From NCBI GenBank assembly GCA_034401795.1, contig CM067359.1:139407816-139471815 (forward strand): 64,000 nt of DNA, read 5' to 3'. Below, in pieces: positions 63,914 through 64,000 of the stretch (position 1 is its first letter; every line of letters starts with the position of its first letter). The DNA comes from Chaetoderma sp. LZ-2023a (taxonomy: Eukaryota; Mollusca; Caudofoveata; Chaetodermatida; Chaetodermatidae). The notes under the pieces are model-generated. The model was not told the DNA's origin and did no database searches. It was given only the letters and a program-made list of their open reading frames with translations. A program made the position numbers and the translations under genes.

Positions 63914-64000
63914 TTGCAGTATGAATTTGTACTACGAATAACAACATGGACATATGCTATTTTCACGATATCGGGCAGTCACGCGGATTAAAATAGGCCC
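63914..64000. other. No gene recognised
   Basis: Window edge; nothing supported. Confidence 0.3.

Overview
The window looks like animal nuclear DNA, most likely from a marine invertebrate. The evidence is indirect: no operons or dense genes, fragments of several LINE retrotransposons, one decayed metazoan multicopy gene, very long microsatellites, and many short foldback (MITE-like) elements. The composition is AT-leaning, and I cannot name the phylum. The ACGC/TGCG microsatellites and the 160-bp tandem array would fit a mollusc or an invertebrate deuterostome; this is a guess. I find no intact host gene, no convincing exon set, no tRNA or rRNA gene and no CRISPR array.

The dominant signal is a set of palindromic, apparently non-autonomous repeats. 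Family A (at least 20 full or partial copies, about 300-400 bp) has ends close to TGGACCTTTCCAGTTT or TGGAGGAATCCAGTTT. One half is rich in the palindrome TGACGTCA (a CRE/ATF-type octamer), the middle is a long hairpin, and the other half carries GATCGATC and GATGGGCGGGGCATAGCTAA-like sequence. In this report '+' for family A means the CRE half comes first. Family B (about 240 bp) has AACCCTTTAA-type ends and a hairpin around AATGACTGGCTCGG. Family C (about 200 bp) has GTACAGCTCAGAAATAAC-type ends and a hairpin related to that of A. Smaller families are D (ACAGGTGGTC hairpins), E (GATAACGC ends with GGGCCGATG blocks, two copies of about 101 bp) and two single palindromes.

Layout: 0-8 kb holds family B copies, one A copy, a 137-bp palindrome, a 328-bp tandem duplication and a LINE fragment on the minus strand. 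8.5-9.6 kb is a GTGGT pentanucleotide array. 9.9-17 kb has family E, a LINE C-terminal remnant, the 160-bp tandem array and a CAC array. 17-33 kb has A, B and C copies, an RTE-type LINE fragment (24.7-25.5 kb), trinucleotide arrays and a nested insertion at 32 kb. 37.3-38.6 kb is a frameshifted copy of an uncharacterised multicopy metazoan protein gene. 41-42.3 kb is GA-rich and GAC repeats. 43-58 kb is the densest in A and C copies, with an ACGC array, a CT array and a LINE 3' end with a GAAAT tail. 58.5-61.4 kb is a 36-bp minisatellite that is open in several frames, with a perfect 720-bp higher-order duplication. 62-64 kb has a long TGCG array, one A copy and the second E copy.

No genes can be shown to work together here. 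The biology on display is repeat biology: hairpin elements that spread CRE, GC-box and E-box-like motifs, and microsatellites or minisatellites that appear inside or beside those elements.
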